Assembly (NCBI GenBank): GCA_021323865.1
Contig: JAJPKF010000026.1
Coordinates: forward strand, 61,660 to 125,659
DNA: 64,000 bases
Source: Pseudomonadota bacterium
GTDB lineage: Bacteria; Chloroflexota; UBA5177; JAJPKF01
Direction: 5' to 3'
Of this stretch, positions 1-9,710 are shown piece after piece. The notes under the pieces are model-generated. The model worked only from the letters and a program-made list of their open reading frames with translations, ran no database searches and had not been told where the DNA came from. Within the stretch, counting starts at the first letter, position 1. Each line of letters starts with the position of its first letter. Made by a program: the position numbers and the translations under genes.

Positions 1-1
1 G

Positions 2-184
2 GCAGAGCCGCTGGGGGAGGCAATCGTCCGGCTCGTGTCCGATGTCGGCTACCGTCACCGACTGGCCGAAGCGGCACTCGAACGGTCTTCAGAGCTTGAC
101 TGGCCGGTGGTGCAAGCGCCCATTCTCGATGCCATTCACTCGCTTGTTCCGGCTCGCGCGACGAGGCCGCAACCGGTTGGCTGA
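2..184 (+). CDS. C-terminal fragment of a glycosyltransferase (GT4-like), truncated by window edge
   Basis: Frame-2 translation AEPLGEAIVRLVSDVGYRHRLAEAALERSSELDWPVVQAPILDAIHSL...PVG* resembles the C-terminal tail of GT4 glycosyltransferases; the next gene is a GT2. Confidence 0.5.
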   Translation, partial: AEPLGEAIVRLVSDVGYRHRLAEAALERSSELDWPVVQAPILDAIHSLVPARATRPQPVG

Positions 185-218
185 CTCGAGCGCTTCGGGC
201 CAGCCGGCGGCAGACGCG

Positions 219-1157
219 ATGTCGCACCCTCTCATTGTGGCCGTTGTATTGAACTGGAACAGCGCGGACGAAACTCTCTCCTGCGTCCAGTCGCTCCTGG
301 GTCAGAGCTATCCCAACCTGCAGGTGCTGGTTGTCGATAACGCGTCCTTCGACGGGGCGATCGAGAGGGTTCGGGATGAGTTCCCCCAAGTCCATGTCCT
401 GCAGCTGGAGCGGAACACCGGATACGCGGGTGGAAACAATGCCGGAATCCGGAAGGCGCTCGTGCTGGGGGCTGACCAGGTCTTGATCCTCAACAGCGAC
501 GTCATCCTCGACCCGCCGGCCGTAGAACTCCTGTCTCAGGCAATGGGCTCCGGTGTGGCTGTGGCTGGCCCCACCGTTTACGACATGGATACGCCGGCGC
601 GCGTCCAGAGTGCCGGCTGCCTGCGGCGCGAATGGTCGAGCACCTTCCGGGTATTGGACGATGTCCCGGAATCGGCGAGTCGCGGCGTCGACTATGTGGC
701 GGGATGCGCCCTCCTGATGTCGCGAGCGGCCGTGGAAAGTGTGGGCCTGTTCGACGATTCGCTCTTCGCCTACTGCGAAGAGGTGGATTGGTGCCTGCGA
801 GCAGGACAACGAGGGTATCGTGTCGTGCACGTGCCGGCCGCCCGCGTGTGGCATCGGCGGGGAGCGTCAACCCCATCGCCTGTCCAGTCCTTTCTGCTCA
901 GCAGGAACGCGCTCACCGTGGCGTGGCGGCGCTCTCGGGGTTGGCGGAGGATTACGTCAGTCCTATATCTCACACTGCTGCGCGACCCGCGACGCGCACT
1001 TGTCCTACTCCGTCGTGGTGACATCCGCGGGGCCGTCGCCGTTGCGCAGGGTGTTGGCTGGCATCTCCACCTGTTTCGGACCAGAAGCCCGCTGCAATTC
1101 CTTCAGACTCGGGCCTCGACGGGATCGCTGGTCGATGCCGACCAAGATAGCCAATAG
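219..1157 (+). CDS. Glycosyltransferase family 2 (rhamnosyltransferase-like)
   Basis: VAVVLNWNSADETLSCVQSLL...VLVVDNASFDGA...LERNTGYAGGNNAGI...ILNSDV is the GT2 signature; start taken at internal ATG 219 rather than ORF start 42. Confidence 0.9.
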   Translation: MSHPLIVAVVLNWNSADETLSCVQSLLGQSYPNLQVLVVDNASFDGAIERVRDEFPQVHVLQLERNTGYAGGNNAGIRKALVLGADQVLILNSDVILDPPAVELLSQAMGSGVAVAGPTVYDMDTPARVQSAGCLRREWSSTFRVLDDVPESASRGVDYVAGCALLMSRAAVESVGLFDDSLFAYCEEVDWCLRAGQRGYRVVHVPAARVWHRRGASTPSPVQSFLLSRNALTVAWRRSRGWRRITSVLYLTLLRDPRRALVLLRRGDIRGAVAVAQGVGWHLHLFRTRSPLQFLQTRASTGSLVDADQDSQ

Positions 1158-1204
1158 GAGTGAAGCTGGCGGATGTCCGGTCAGCCAGGGCCAACAGGGG
1201 CTGC

Positions 1205-3304
1205 TCACCGGTTTGTCGCTTCGCTCATGTCGATGGATCCCAGCAGGCGGATGACGCTCCAACGGCGGATGACGAACCGGAGCGGATCGCCGGTCACTCC
1301 ACGGAACGTCTGAGCCAGTCCAGCGGGCCGGAGATGGAGTGTGTGCCACCGACCGTCTGGCACAAGGTGGTACGCCCCGGATATGTTGGGGACTTGGGCC
1401 GCTTGGCTGCTGCCCGGCCGCAGCAGCCCACCCGAACGGAAGGCGAATGTTGGGCCGAGACGTATCGCGGTCGGCTTTTCCGCCGCGTGGATCTGGACCA
1501 CTGCGCTGCGATAGTAGTCGGCAATCGTTGCTGTTCTGGCCAAACCTTCGACGTCTCCCTCGCCCAGGAGCAACAGCTGAGCGTTGGCGTCGCGAGTCCG
1601 GTATACGACCTTCAGGTTGGTCAAGGGGGCCGGCTGGCGCACCATGTCGAGGAGAAAGTCATGCTGGTAGGAGAGCGGCACCGGCATGGCAGCGAACCGC
1701 GCGTAGTGCCCGAGTGGCCCGCCGCGGAGCAACTGCTCGCCTTCGTTCGGCACAAGCAGCGCCGGAGTGTTGAAGCGCAAGTCGAACCCTGACTGAACGA
1801 AAGGTCTGCGGTCGAGCAGGATGTATGCAGACTGGGCCGGCCCCGGGAAGGGGTCCCCTCCAAGCCTCAGGCTCCCGGATACCTTCGCGCCGTCGACGGT
1901 AAACATGGGCCGAGAGAGTCGAAAGGAGCGAGATCTGTTCCCGCGTGATTCATAGGGGTTCACGACCACAAGGCCGCGGGAGAATCGTCGGAGCAAGAGG
2001 CCGTTTGGTGTCCGGACCCGGGAGCTGGACTCCGGCGTCCCGAGGGGTACCAGCTCGTCACTGTAGACATCTGTACCCCGCGCCCGACCGTACCCCACCA
2101 CGCCGGGCACGTAGGCCGCTGGCGGCCCGAACGAGCCAACAAAACTGAATGCTGAGTTCCGATTGGCCCCGAGGAGGTATGCCGCATAGACATAACGCTG
2201 CACGGAATAGTCCTGGCGATACGTCAGGTATCGGTCCCACGGCGGCCGACCATAGACCAGGAACCGAGTTCGGGGAAGCGATCGCATCAGCGCCAGCTCC
2301 GGGGCAATGCTGGTGCTAAAGAAGGACTCCGCGCTCCGCACCCGGTAGGTCCCAAAATCCTCCAGCATCGCGCCCCCGGCGATGGTCAGCAGAGTGCGTG
2401 CCGACCGGATCCAGGGCCCGGTCCTCGGCTGGCCCACCGGTATACCAGGATTTATGACCAGGAATCGTTGCGGCCCCAGATCTCTCCGGATCAGTGTGAC
2501 TAGCCTCCTCACGCCGGCAGCATACCCGGTGCAGAACGCGTGATCTGCCGGAGGGCCGCCCGGGCCGCAAATGACCGACTCCCGTCTGGCGCTGGTTGAT
2601 TGCAGGCCGGGACAAGCCGCAGGACTCAACGCCGGCGAGCCCATCCGGCGACCGGCCGGATTGGTAGAGAGGGTGACCGATCCCGAGGGAACGTTATCAA
2701 CCAAGAGCCCGTTCAGCCCGCTTTTCGCTGTGAACCGCGTCAGCTGCCCGGCGACCGTGGAGTCATATCGTCGTGACAGAACATTCCCGGCCAGCCAGTG
2801 GGCCCAACAGAACGGACTCCCATCCGGCGCCCGGAGGAGTGGCAGTCGAGAGAAATCTCCGATCGCGTGGTACTGGGTCCACCCGTCGAGCTGTGACTGT
2901 ACCGGTGTCGGCCCCTGGGCCGCCCAGGTGTATCCGAGCACCGGCAGTCTGCGGTTCAGGTGGTGGAGCTTCTGGACCACGGACGGGTAGCTGAACACGC
3001 CGACACCGGTGAGCTGCCCCTGGACCCACACGACGCTGCCATGGGCCGCCACAAATTGAAGCAGTTGGGGCGCGTAGACCTGATTCTGAACACCTCCGAG
3101 CGTTAGCGCCACGTGATCGGGGCTCGGGATGAAAGAGACCCTGTTGAAGACCGGGTGCGCCGACTCGCCACACCCCGCCAGAACGACAGCAATCATTGAG
3201 AAGAGCGCCAAGGCAAGCCCGCGCGAGTGGCGATGTGACACGATGAGCTCCGTCCGGCCTGGGTGAAAGCGAGCCCCTTGCTCGCACTTGCCCAGGATCG
3301 TCAT
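1205..3304 (-). CDS. Secreted lipoprotein, possible glycoside-hydrolase-like (GHL15-type) protein in the polysaccharide locus
   Basis: Long ORF with hydrophobic segment and lipobox-like VVLAGC; YTWAAQGP...GLNGLLVDNV and the surrounding architecture suggest a TIM-barrel hydrolase-like domain. Confidence 0.55.
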   Translation of the reverse strand: MTILGKCEQGARFHPGRTELIVSHRHSRGLALALFSMIAVVLAGCGESAHPVFNRVSFIPSPDHVALTLGGVQNQVYAPQLLQFVAAHGSVVWVQGQLTGVGVFSYPSVVQKLHHLNRRLPVLGYTWAAQGPTPVQSQLDGWTQYHAIGDFSRLPLLRAPDGSPFCWAHWLAGNVLSRRYDSTVAGQLTRFTAKSGLNGLLVDNVPSGSVTLSTNPAGRRMGSPALSPAACPGLQSTSARRESVICGPGGPPADHAFCTGYAAGVRRLVTLIRRDLGPQRFLVINPGIPVGQPRTGPWIRSARTLLTIAGGAMLEDFGTYRVRSAESFFSTSIAPELALMRSLPRTRFLVYGRPPWDRYLTYRQDYSVQRYVYAAYLLGANRNSAFSFVGSFGPPAAYVPGVVGYGRARGTDVYSDELVPLGTPESSSRVRTPNGLLLRRFSRGLVVVNPYESRGNRSRSFRLSRPMFTVDGAKVSGSLRLGGDPFPGPAQSAYILLDRRPFVQSGFDLRFNTPALLVPNEGEQLLRGGPLGHYARFAAMPVPLSYQHDFLLDMVRQPAPLTNLKVVYRTRDANAQLLLLGEGDVEGLARTATIADYYRSAVVQIHAAEKPTAIRLGPTFAFRSGGLLRPGSSQAAQVPNISGAYHLVPDGRWHTLHLRPAGLAQTFRGVTGDPLRFVIRRWSVIRLLGSIDMSEATNR

Positions 3305-3345
3305 GATGGGCCCTGACTTCTGCAGCGCAGCTCACGCTGGCGCCG

Positions 3346-4326
3346 TTGGGCCAATACGAGTGTACGTGGACCGAAGCAATGGCCCGTCCCGATGGACCTA
3401 AAATGGGACACTTTGTGCTCCGAACGAGCCAGGCTGGACGATCAACACGCCTTCGCCTCGATCTTGTTGCGAAGCCGTTCCTTGACAAGAGCATGAGACT
3501 GGACACCCCCACACCTGTGGAGTCCGGCCAGGCCGAGCGCCACGCGGCGTCACGACTGGTTGCGGAGGCGCTCGACGCAGTCATCGCTCGCTATCCGGCC
3601 CCGCTCCGTCCCTACATAAACCGAAGCTACGACCGCTTTCTCTTCGACGTGTCGCTTGCCGAGCCGTTCCGACCGGGAAGCCGACGCGTGTGTGACGTGG
3701 GCGGGGGCTATTCGCCCTTTACGGCCGTGTGCGCAGCACTGGGGGCAAGGGCCACTCTGATCGACGACTTTCTCGATCCCTGGTTTGGTCACGAGATGGA
3801 GGCGTTCCTGCGGATCCTCGATGAGTTTGGCGTGGAGGTCGTGCGGAGGGACGCGCCGGTCCAGGGAGCGGGCCTCCTGCCGGCCAGCGTCGACGTCGTA
3901 ACCTGCTTCCATTCCATGGAGCACTGGCATTGCTCTCCCAAGGCGCTGTTTCACGAGCTGACCCGCTCTCTCGTCCCAGGGGGTTCGTTCATCCTCGCGG
4001 GCCCAAATGCGGTCAACCTGAGGAAGCGCATCAGCTGCCTGTTTGGGCGTTACACCTGGAGCCCGATGTGGGCCTGGTACGAAGAGCCGACTTTCCGGAG
4101 CCATGTGCGCGAGCCGGATGTCCGGGACCTTCGCTACATCGGTTCGGATCTCGGTCTGGTTCACGTCCGCATCATCGGCAAGAACTGGATGGGACTGCGA
4201 AACCAGAACCCCGTAATTGCTTGGGCCGCACGTTTCGGAGACCGGCTGCTTCAGGAAATGCCGGCACTCTGTAGCGACATTTATCTTCTCGGGGCCGTGG
4301 CTTCCACTCCGGTCGACTCTTCATGA
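3346..4326 (+). CDS. SAM-dependent methyltransferase (class I); true start may be 3403 or 3493
   Basis: VCDVGGGYSPFTAVCAALGARATLID...VDVVTCFHSMEHW...PGGSFILAGPN methyltransferase motifs. Confidence 0.8.
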   Translation: MGQYECTWTEAMARPDGPKMGHFVLRTSQAGRSTRLRLDLVAKPFLDKSMRLDTPTPVESGQAERHAASRLVAEALDAVIARYPAPLRPYINRSYDRFLFDVSLAEPFRPGSRRVCDVGGGYSPFTAVCAALGARATLIDDFLDPWFGHEMEAFLRILDEFGVEVVRRDAPVQGAGLLPASVDVVTCFHSMEHWHCSPKALFHELTRSLVPGGSFILAGPNAVNLRKRISCLFGRYTWSPMWAWYEEPTFRSHVREPDVRDLRYIGSDLGLVHVRIIGKNWMGLRNQNPVIAWAARFGDRLLQEMPALCSDIYLLGAVASTPVDSS

Positions 4327-4359
4327 CCTGGGCCCCGGTCTCGACCGGTCAATCAGCCG

Positions 4360-6018
4360 ATGGCCTCGAATCGCAGGATGGGTCGGGTTAAGGGGAGCGT
4401 GGGCCACCTGGACCGTTCACTGAGCGTCGAGGACGTTCGCCAAGTGTCCGTGGCGTCGGGAGCCGGGGGAAACACATCCGTAGAAGGGGCGGGGCCACAG
4501 ACCGCCAGCGCGGGAGTGAGCCGGAATATCCTGGCGAACCTGATCGGAAACGGCTGGACCGCCCTCCTGGCGCTGGCCATGGTGCCGCTGTACGTCCATC
4601 TGCTTGGACTCCAGCAGTACGGAATCGTGGGCTTCTACACGGCGCTGCAAACCCTGGTCGTGTTGCTTGACCTGGGCATCAGCACCACCCTAAACCGAAC
4701 GCTTGCGCGGCTCTCCGCCTACCCCGACAGCGGTCAGCAGATGCGAGACGTCGTCCGGACCCTCGAGATGCCCTACTGGGCAGCCGCTGGGCTGATCTGC
4801 GTGCTCATGGCCGCCGCCAGTCCGTTGATCGCGGACGGATGGTTTCGGAGCCACCACATCAGCACGGCAACACTTCAGCAGGCGCTGCTGCTCATGGGCT
4901 TCGCCATGGCCCTCCAGTTTCCGTTTGCACTCTATTCGGGCGGCCTCCTGGGCCTCCGACGTCAGGTGCTTCTGAATGTCATCATGGTGGCGGTCGGCAC
5001 CCTTCGCGCTATCGGAGCGGTTGCGATCCTGGGGCTGGTCTCGCCGACTATCCAGGCCTTTCTGATCTGGCAGGTGGTCACCAGCCTGCTGTTGTCGGCG
5101 CTGACGGGCGTGGCCCTGTGGCGCTCGCTTCCCCACTCGACGCTGCAACCGGCGTTCAGGCGGGAAATTTTGCGCACGAGTGCCGGCTTTGCCCTCCGGA
5201 TATTCGCGATGAGCGTTCTGGCTTTGATCGTGGTACAGGGCCCACGCCTGGAGGTCAGCCGGCTGGTGTCTCTCAAGGAGTTCGGCTACTTCACGATCGC
5301 GACCGTGCTGGTCTCGGGCCTGGGCCTGGTCGTGGTGCCGGTGTACTCGGCCGTGTTTCCGCGACTTACTCAGCTGGCCGAGCTGACACAGCAGCAGGTC
5401 ATGGCCCGGCTCTACCACGACGGCGCCCAGATGGTGTCCGCCCTGGTGCTGCCGGCGGCCTGCACCCTGGTGGTCTACGCACCGCAGGTTCTCTACGTGT
5501 GGACGGGCAGAAGCGGCGTCGCGGCGGGGGCCGGCACCCCACTGGCGTTTCTTGCGGCCGGGTCGGCGGTCAACGCCATGATGTACATCCCCCAAGCCCT
5601 CCAGCTCGCCCACGGATGGACTCGCCTGACGATCGGGCTCGGCACTGCCATGGTCGCCATCGCGCTGCCCTGCACGTTCATTCTCACCGAGCGATATGGG
5701 ATATCGGGGGCGGCATTCACCTGGCTGGCCACCAATGCTGCAGCCCTCCCGGTTGACCTCTGGCTCACCCATCGGCGGTTCCTGCCCGGGCACCTGATCC
5801 GTTGGTTCCGGGTTGACGTCCTTCCCACCACCGCCGTCAGTACCGGCGTCGCCCTGCTCTTCCGTCTCGCGCTGCCGGGCTCACCCAACCGCTACTTGGC
5901 GCTGGCGGAGCTGGCCGCCTGTCTCGCAGGCGTGTCCCTGGCGGCAGCCCTCGTCACCCCGCGTACGCGAGGCCCGGTCATCTCCTTGTTGCGAGCCCGC
6001 GTTCCGGCCTTCAGCTAG
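4360..6018 (+). CDS. Oligosaccharide flippase / polysaccharide biosynthesis (Wzx-like, MATE/MVF superfamily)
   Basis: Multi-spanning hydrophobic protein, NILANLIGNGWTALLALAMVPLYVHLLGLQQYGIVGFYTALQTLVVLLDLGISTTLNRTLAR. Confidence 0.88.
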   Translation: MASNRRMGRVKGSVGHLDRSLSVEDVRQVSVASGAGGNTSVEGAGPQTASAGVSRNILANLIGNGWTALLALAMVPLYVHLLGLQQYGIVGFYTALQTLVVLLDLGISTTLNRTLARLSAYPDSGQQMRDVVRTLEMPYWAAAGLICVLMAAASPLIADGWFRSHHISTATLQQALLLMGFAMALQFPFALYSGGLLGLRRQVLLNVIMVAVGTLRAIGAVAILGLVSPTIQAFLIWQVVTSLLLSALTGVALWRSLPHSTLQPAFRREILRTSAGFALRIFAMSVLALIVVQGPRLEVSRLVSLKEFGYFTIATVLVSGLGLVVVPVYSAVFPRLTQLAELTQQQVMARLYHDGAQMVSALVLPAACTLVVYAPQVLYVWTGRSGVAAGAGTPLAFLAAGSAVNAMMYIPQALQLAHGWTRLTIGLGTAMVAIALPCTFILTERYGISGAAFTWLATNAAALPVDLWLTHRRFLPGHLIRWFRVDVLPTTAVSTGVALLFRLALPGSPNRYLALAELAACLAGVSLAAALVTPRTRGPVISLLRARVPAFS

Positions 6019-6064
6019 TCTGATTGTGTCGCTGCGGGGCAGCCGGCCCTGCCGAAGGGAGGGC

Positions 6065-7015
6065 GTGCTGGGGCAATTCCTGGTGGTGGGTGGCGCGGGG
6101 TTCATTGGGTCGCGCCTTACGCTTCGGCTGCTGTCCCTCGGCCACCAGGTCCGGGTGCTCGACAACCTCTCGACCGGTCTCCGCGGGAACCTGTCCTCGG
6201 CAGACAGCCCGCCGGAGCTGATCGTCGCCGACATGCGGGATTCGGCCTCGGTGACGGCGGCGATGGACGGCGTCGACGCGGTCGTTCTGCTGGCCGCGAT
6301 TCCCTCGGTTGCCCGCTCGGTGGCAGACCCGGTAGGAACAACGGACGTCAACATCGGGGGCATGGTGACCGTCCTGGAGGCGGCACGACGGCGCGATGTG
6401 GAGCGGCTCGTCTTTGCGTCCTCGGCCGCCGTCTACGGTAAATCACCCGATCCCATGCCCCGACGCGAATCACAGACGCCGTTGCCGGCGTCTCCCTACG
6501 CCGTGGCGAAGCTGACCGGAGAGCACCATGCGCGGGTGTTTCGGGAGCTATTCTCGCTTCGCACGGTAAGTCTCCGATTCTTCAACGTCTTTGGGCCGCA
6601 TCAGCGCGTGGAGTCGGAATACGCATCGGCGGTACCGCGGTTCATGAGCGCCCTCATGTCGGGCCGTCGACCCGTCGTGTTTGGGACCGGCATGCAGACG
6701 CGGGATTTTGTGTACGTCGAGAACGTAGTCGACGCCGTGGTTCTCGCCGCCACGGGTGACGACCCGGGGCCGGGGCCATTCAACATCGGAGCCGGCCGGT
6801 CCACGAGTGTGCTGGCTATGTTGGAGATGATCGGCGGCGTGCTCGGGGTGACGGTTGAGCCGCAGTTCACGGACTCGAGGCCGGGAGATGTCATGGCGTC
6901 TGAGGCAGACATAGCCCTGGCTCGGTCGGCTCTCGGTTATGAGCCTCGGGTCCCGATCGAACAGGGTCTGGCGGAGATGGCTGCCTGGTTGGGCAACTCT
7001 CGCACGAAGTCTTAG
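6065..7015 (+). CDS. NAD-dependent epimerase/dehydratase (UDP-glucose 4-epimerase-like SDR)
   Basis: GTG start; FLVVGGAGFIGSRLTLRLLSLGHQVRVLDNLSTG, catalytic SPYAVAKLTGE (YxxxK). Confidence 0.92.
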   Translation: MLGQFLVVGGAGFIGSRLTLRLLSLGHQVRVLDNLSTGLRGNLSSADSPPELIVADMRDSASVTAAMDGVDAVVLLAAIPSVARSVADPVGTTDVNIGGMVTVLEAARRRDVERLVFASSAAVYGKSPDPMPRRESQTPLPASPYAVAKLTGEHHARVFRELFSLRTVSLRFFNVFGPHQRVESEYASAVPRFMSALMSGRRPVVFGTGMQTRDFVYVENVVDAVVLAATGDDPGPGPFNIGAGRSTSVLAMLEMIGGVLGVTVEPQFTDSRPGDVMASEADIALARSALGYEPRVPIEQGLAEMAAWLGNSRTKS

Positions 7016-7776
7016 GCGCCCGACTGAGCAGTCGCAACTAGGGATTCATCCCGCGACTCGGCGTCGAGGGCAGCGAGAAAGGCGTCCACATCGTCGAATA
7101 GGTGGGCCATTGCGCGGAGTCGCTCCTCCGGCCAGGTCCACCAGGCGATCTCTAGAAGTCGACGTCTTGTCGGCTCGTCGAAGCGGTATCGAACCAACCG
7201 GGCGGGACTGCCGGCGACCACGGCGTAGGGCTGCACGTCCTTGGTGACGACGGTTCCCGGTAGCACCACCGCCCCGTCCCCGATCCGCACGCCACCCATG
7301 ATCATGGCGCGAGCGCCGATGCCCACCTCGTTGCCGACGATGGACCCGGGCGTGACCGGATACGTCTCGCCATGAACGAGATCCCAGCCAAATTCCGGCC
7401 GATGTGAGTGCATGGCCGGGTGCCAGGAAACATGACCGGACAATGGGTGCTCTCCCAGCCCGATCCAGACATCGGCCCCGGAGGCACAGAAGGCGCCCAG
7501 GGTGGAATCGCGGATGACATTGCCGCGGCCGATCACAGTGTAATCGCCAAGTACGGACCCGCGGATGGCGCTGTCTCGCTGCACGACCGTGTTTCGGCCC
7601 AGGTGTGAGTGTTGGATATCACAGCCGGCCCCGATACTGGCTGCGCCCTGGTCGGCGAGCAGATGGTAGTTCTCCTTGCGACCACGGTACCAAACGCGGC
7701 CCCCCCGGGCGGCCTCCACGGCGAGATAGCTGATCAGACCACGACGCGTTGCCCGCTTCCGGGTTCCTGGGTTCAA
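7012..7776 (-). CDS. Left-handed beta-helix acyltransferase (hexapeptide repeat)
   Basis: Hexapeptide pattern IGRGNVIRDSTLGAF...PGSIVGNEVGIGARAMIMGGVRIGDGAVVLPGTVVTKDVQPYAVVAGSPARLVRYRF. Confidence 0.9.
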   Translation of the reverse strand: MNPGTRKRATRRGLISYLAVEAARGGRVWYRGRKENYHLLADQGAASIGAGCDIQHSHLGRNTVVQRDSAIRGSVLGDYTVIGRGNVIRDSTLGAFCASGADVWIGLGEHPLSGHVSWHPAMHSHRPEFGWDLVHGETYPVTPGSIVGNEVGIGARAMIMGGVRIGDGAVVLPGTVVTKDVQPYAVVAGSPARLVRYRFDEPTRRRLLEIAWWTWPEERLRAMAHLFDDVDAFLAALDAESRDESLVATAQSGA

Positions 7777-8074
7777 GAAAGCCGCCGGCCCAGGAGGTCG
7801 GTCACGCTCGAGATGCCGCGCATGATCGAGTGCGGGCGTTCTGGCTCAGCCGGCCCTCCTCCAATAGACGCCCGTCCAGTCCACGGGGGCCAGCTTCAGG
7901 AGGTCCAGATAGAGCGAGGCGGTTGCCGAGGTAGCTCCAGGAGCGTCAGCAGCCACCGCCATCACAGCCTCGCCATTCCTTTCTGGACCCGCCGACAGAC
8001 AGAACAATATATCAACCAGGGCAATCGGGGGCGGCAAATGGGCTACACTTGCCTGTCACGTTGCCCGTAACCCC

Positions 8075-9634
8075 ATGAATCAGTCACTCGGCCTTCCCCG
8101 CCTCCCATCGACGGCACGTGGCCCATTCCGGCTGCTGCCCCCGCTGCTCGGGGCAGCCGTCCTCTGCCTGGCGCTCGACCTCGGGCTGCTGTACTGGATC
8201 AGGATTGGGCCACCTGCCGGAAAGGGCGAGCTGTTCTTTGTCGAGCTGGCCGTCCTGCTCGCCGCCGCGGTGGTGGTGACGGCGGCAGGCATCCTGGCCC
8301 CGGAGGCGGCGCGAAGGGCCGCTCCGTTTCTGTTCGTCATCCTGGCCTGGCACACCGGCTTTCAGGTCCCGCTGGAGCCGACCCAGCGGTTCGTGCTCAC
8401 GGTCTTCGACGTGCTGGTCCCACTGGCCCTGTTTCTGGGGCTGATCGGACACTGGCAGCTGGCGAGCGACGATCGGAAGACGTGGTTCCAGGAACACTGG
8501 CGGGTGATGCTCGTCTTCTGGGCCTTCTGCCTCTGGGGTCTCCTGCTGGCCATCATGCGCGACGTCGCCGTGCAGCCGATGCTGGCCAATCTCAAGTCGT
8601 TTCTCATCTATCCGCTGATCATGGTCATCATGCCCTGGCTGATCCGGAGCTGGAAGCAGCTCTACGCCGTCGTGGGCCTGATGCTGGTGCTGATCACGGA
8701 GCGGGCGCTCGACGGGCTGCACCAGGCCCTCACCCATCAGGTGCTCAAGTTCCAGACACTGCTGAGCCCAGGTCACATCGTCTACCGCATCGACGGCGAT
8801 ATGGCGGCCACCAATCAGTACGCCACCTATCTGTTGACCGGCGCCCTCATCCTCCTGGCGCTGGTGGCGGCTTCGAAGCTGAGCAGGCGGTCCCGATTGG
8901 CGTTGGTGGCGCCGCTGGCGTTCATCAGCCTGGCGCTGTTGCTCACCTACAGCCGGGGCGCTTGGCTGGGCACGGCGGTGGCCGTGGTCACGCTGCTCTT
9001 CATCCTGCGGCCGCGTCAGTCGCTGGCCACGCTGGGGGTCTTTGGGGCCATCATCGTCATCATTGAGGTGGTCCATCCAGGGGCGGGCAGCCAGGTGCTG
9101 GCGCGCGCCAACGACTACGACCATTCCATCGTGGCTCGGGAGCAGTATCAGGCCATCGGCATGGCGGTGATCCAGCACTATCCACTGGGGGCCGGTTGGG
9201 GAGCGTGGTTTGCGCGAGTACCCAGTGGCGTCCAGGCGGTGCCAGGCTTCCCCTGGTACCACGACGACTATCTACAGCTGGCCACGGAGATCGGCATCGC
9301 GGGCGTGGCAATCCTGATCTGGATCCTCGGATCTATAGTGCTCCTGGGCTGGCGTGCCAGCCGGATGGCCCTCGACGGTACGCAGGCGGCCCTCCTGGCC
9401 GGCCTCACGGCAGCCTTCGTGGGCATGCTGGTTCAGACGGCGACTGACCAGTTCCTGTGGCATGCCGACATTGCGCCCCACATCTGGATCGTCGGAGGGC
9501 TCATCGGAGCGGCCGCGACGCTGCTCTCGGCGGAGCGCGCCAGGCAGCGCAAGATCGACGAGGCCGTCGAGTTCGCGGAGCAGCGACACGGGCCTCGAGC
9601 CGTGACTACAAGCGCTCCTTCGGCACACCCATAG
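8075..9634 (+). CDS. O-antigen ligase/polymerase family membrane protein
   Basis: Polytopic; LLTYSRGAWLGTAVAVVTLLFILRPR and QYQAIGMAVIQHYPLGAGWG...YHDDYLQLATEIGIAGVAI typical of Wzy/WaaL family. Confidence 0.88.
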   Translation: MNQSLGLPRLPSTARGPFRLLPPLLGAAVLCLALDLGLLYWIRIGPPAGKGELFFVELAVLLAAAVVVTAAGILAPEAARRAAPFLFVILAWHTGFQVPLEPTQRFVLTVFDVLVPLALFLGLIGHWQLASDDRKTWFQEHWRVMLVFWAFCLWGLLLAIMRDVAVQPMLANLKSFLIYPLIMVIMPWLIRSWKQLYAVVGLMLVLITERALDGLHQALTHQVLKFQTLLSPGHIVYRIDGDMAATNQYATYLLTGALILLALVAASKLSRRSRLALVAPLAFISLALLLTYSRGAWLGTAVAVVTLLFILRPRQSLATLGVFGAIIVIIEVVHPGAGSQVLARANDYDHSIVAREQYQAIGMAVIQHYPLGAGWGAWFARVPSGVQAVPGFPWYHDDYLQLATEIGIAGVAILIWILGSIVLLGWRASRMALDGTQAALLAGLTAAFVGMLVQTATDQFLWHADIAPHIWIVGGLIGAAATLLSAERARQRKIDEAVEFAEQRHGPRAVTTSAPSAHP

Positions 9635-9710
9635 GCGTTTTCCTGGTTGGTCCGAAGGCCATCAACATGCTAGATTTGCAGAGTCCAGCGCCCCTCGGAG
9701 CCCCTCCCAC

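Noticed and set aside
4690-5793. 367-aa minus-strand ORF
   Set aside because: Antisense shadow of the flippase gene.
8084-9262. 392-aa minus-strand ORF (Q/H/D-rich)
   Set aside because: Antisense shadow of the O-antigen ligase-like gene; composition typical of reverse-complemented membrane protein codons.
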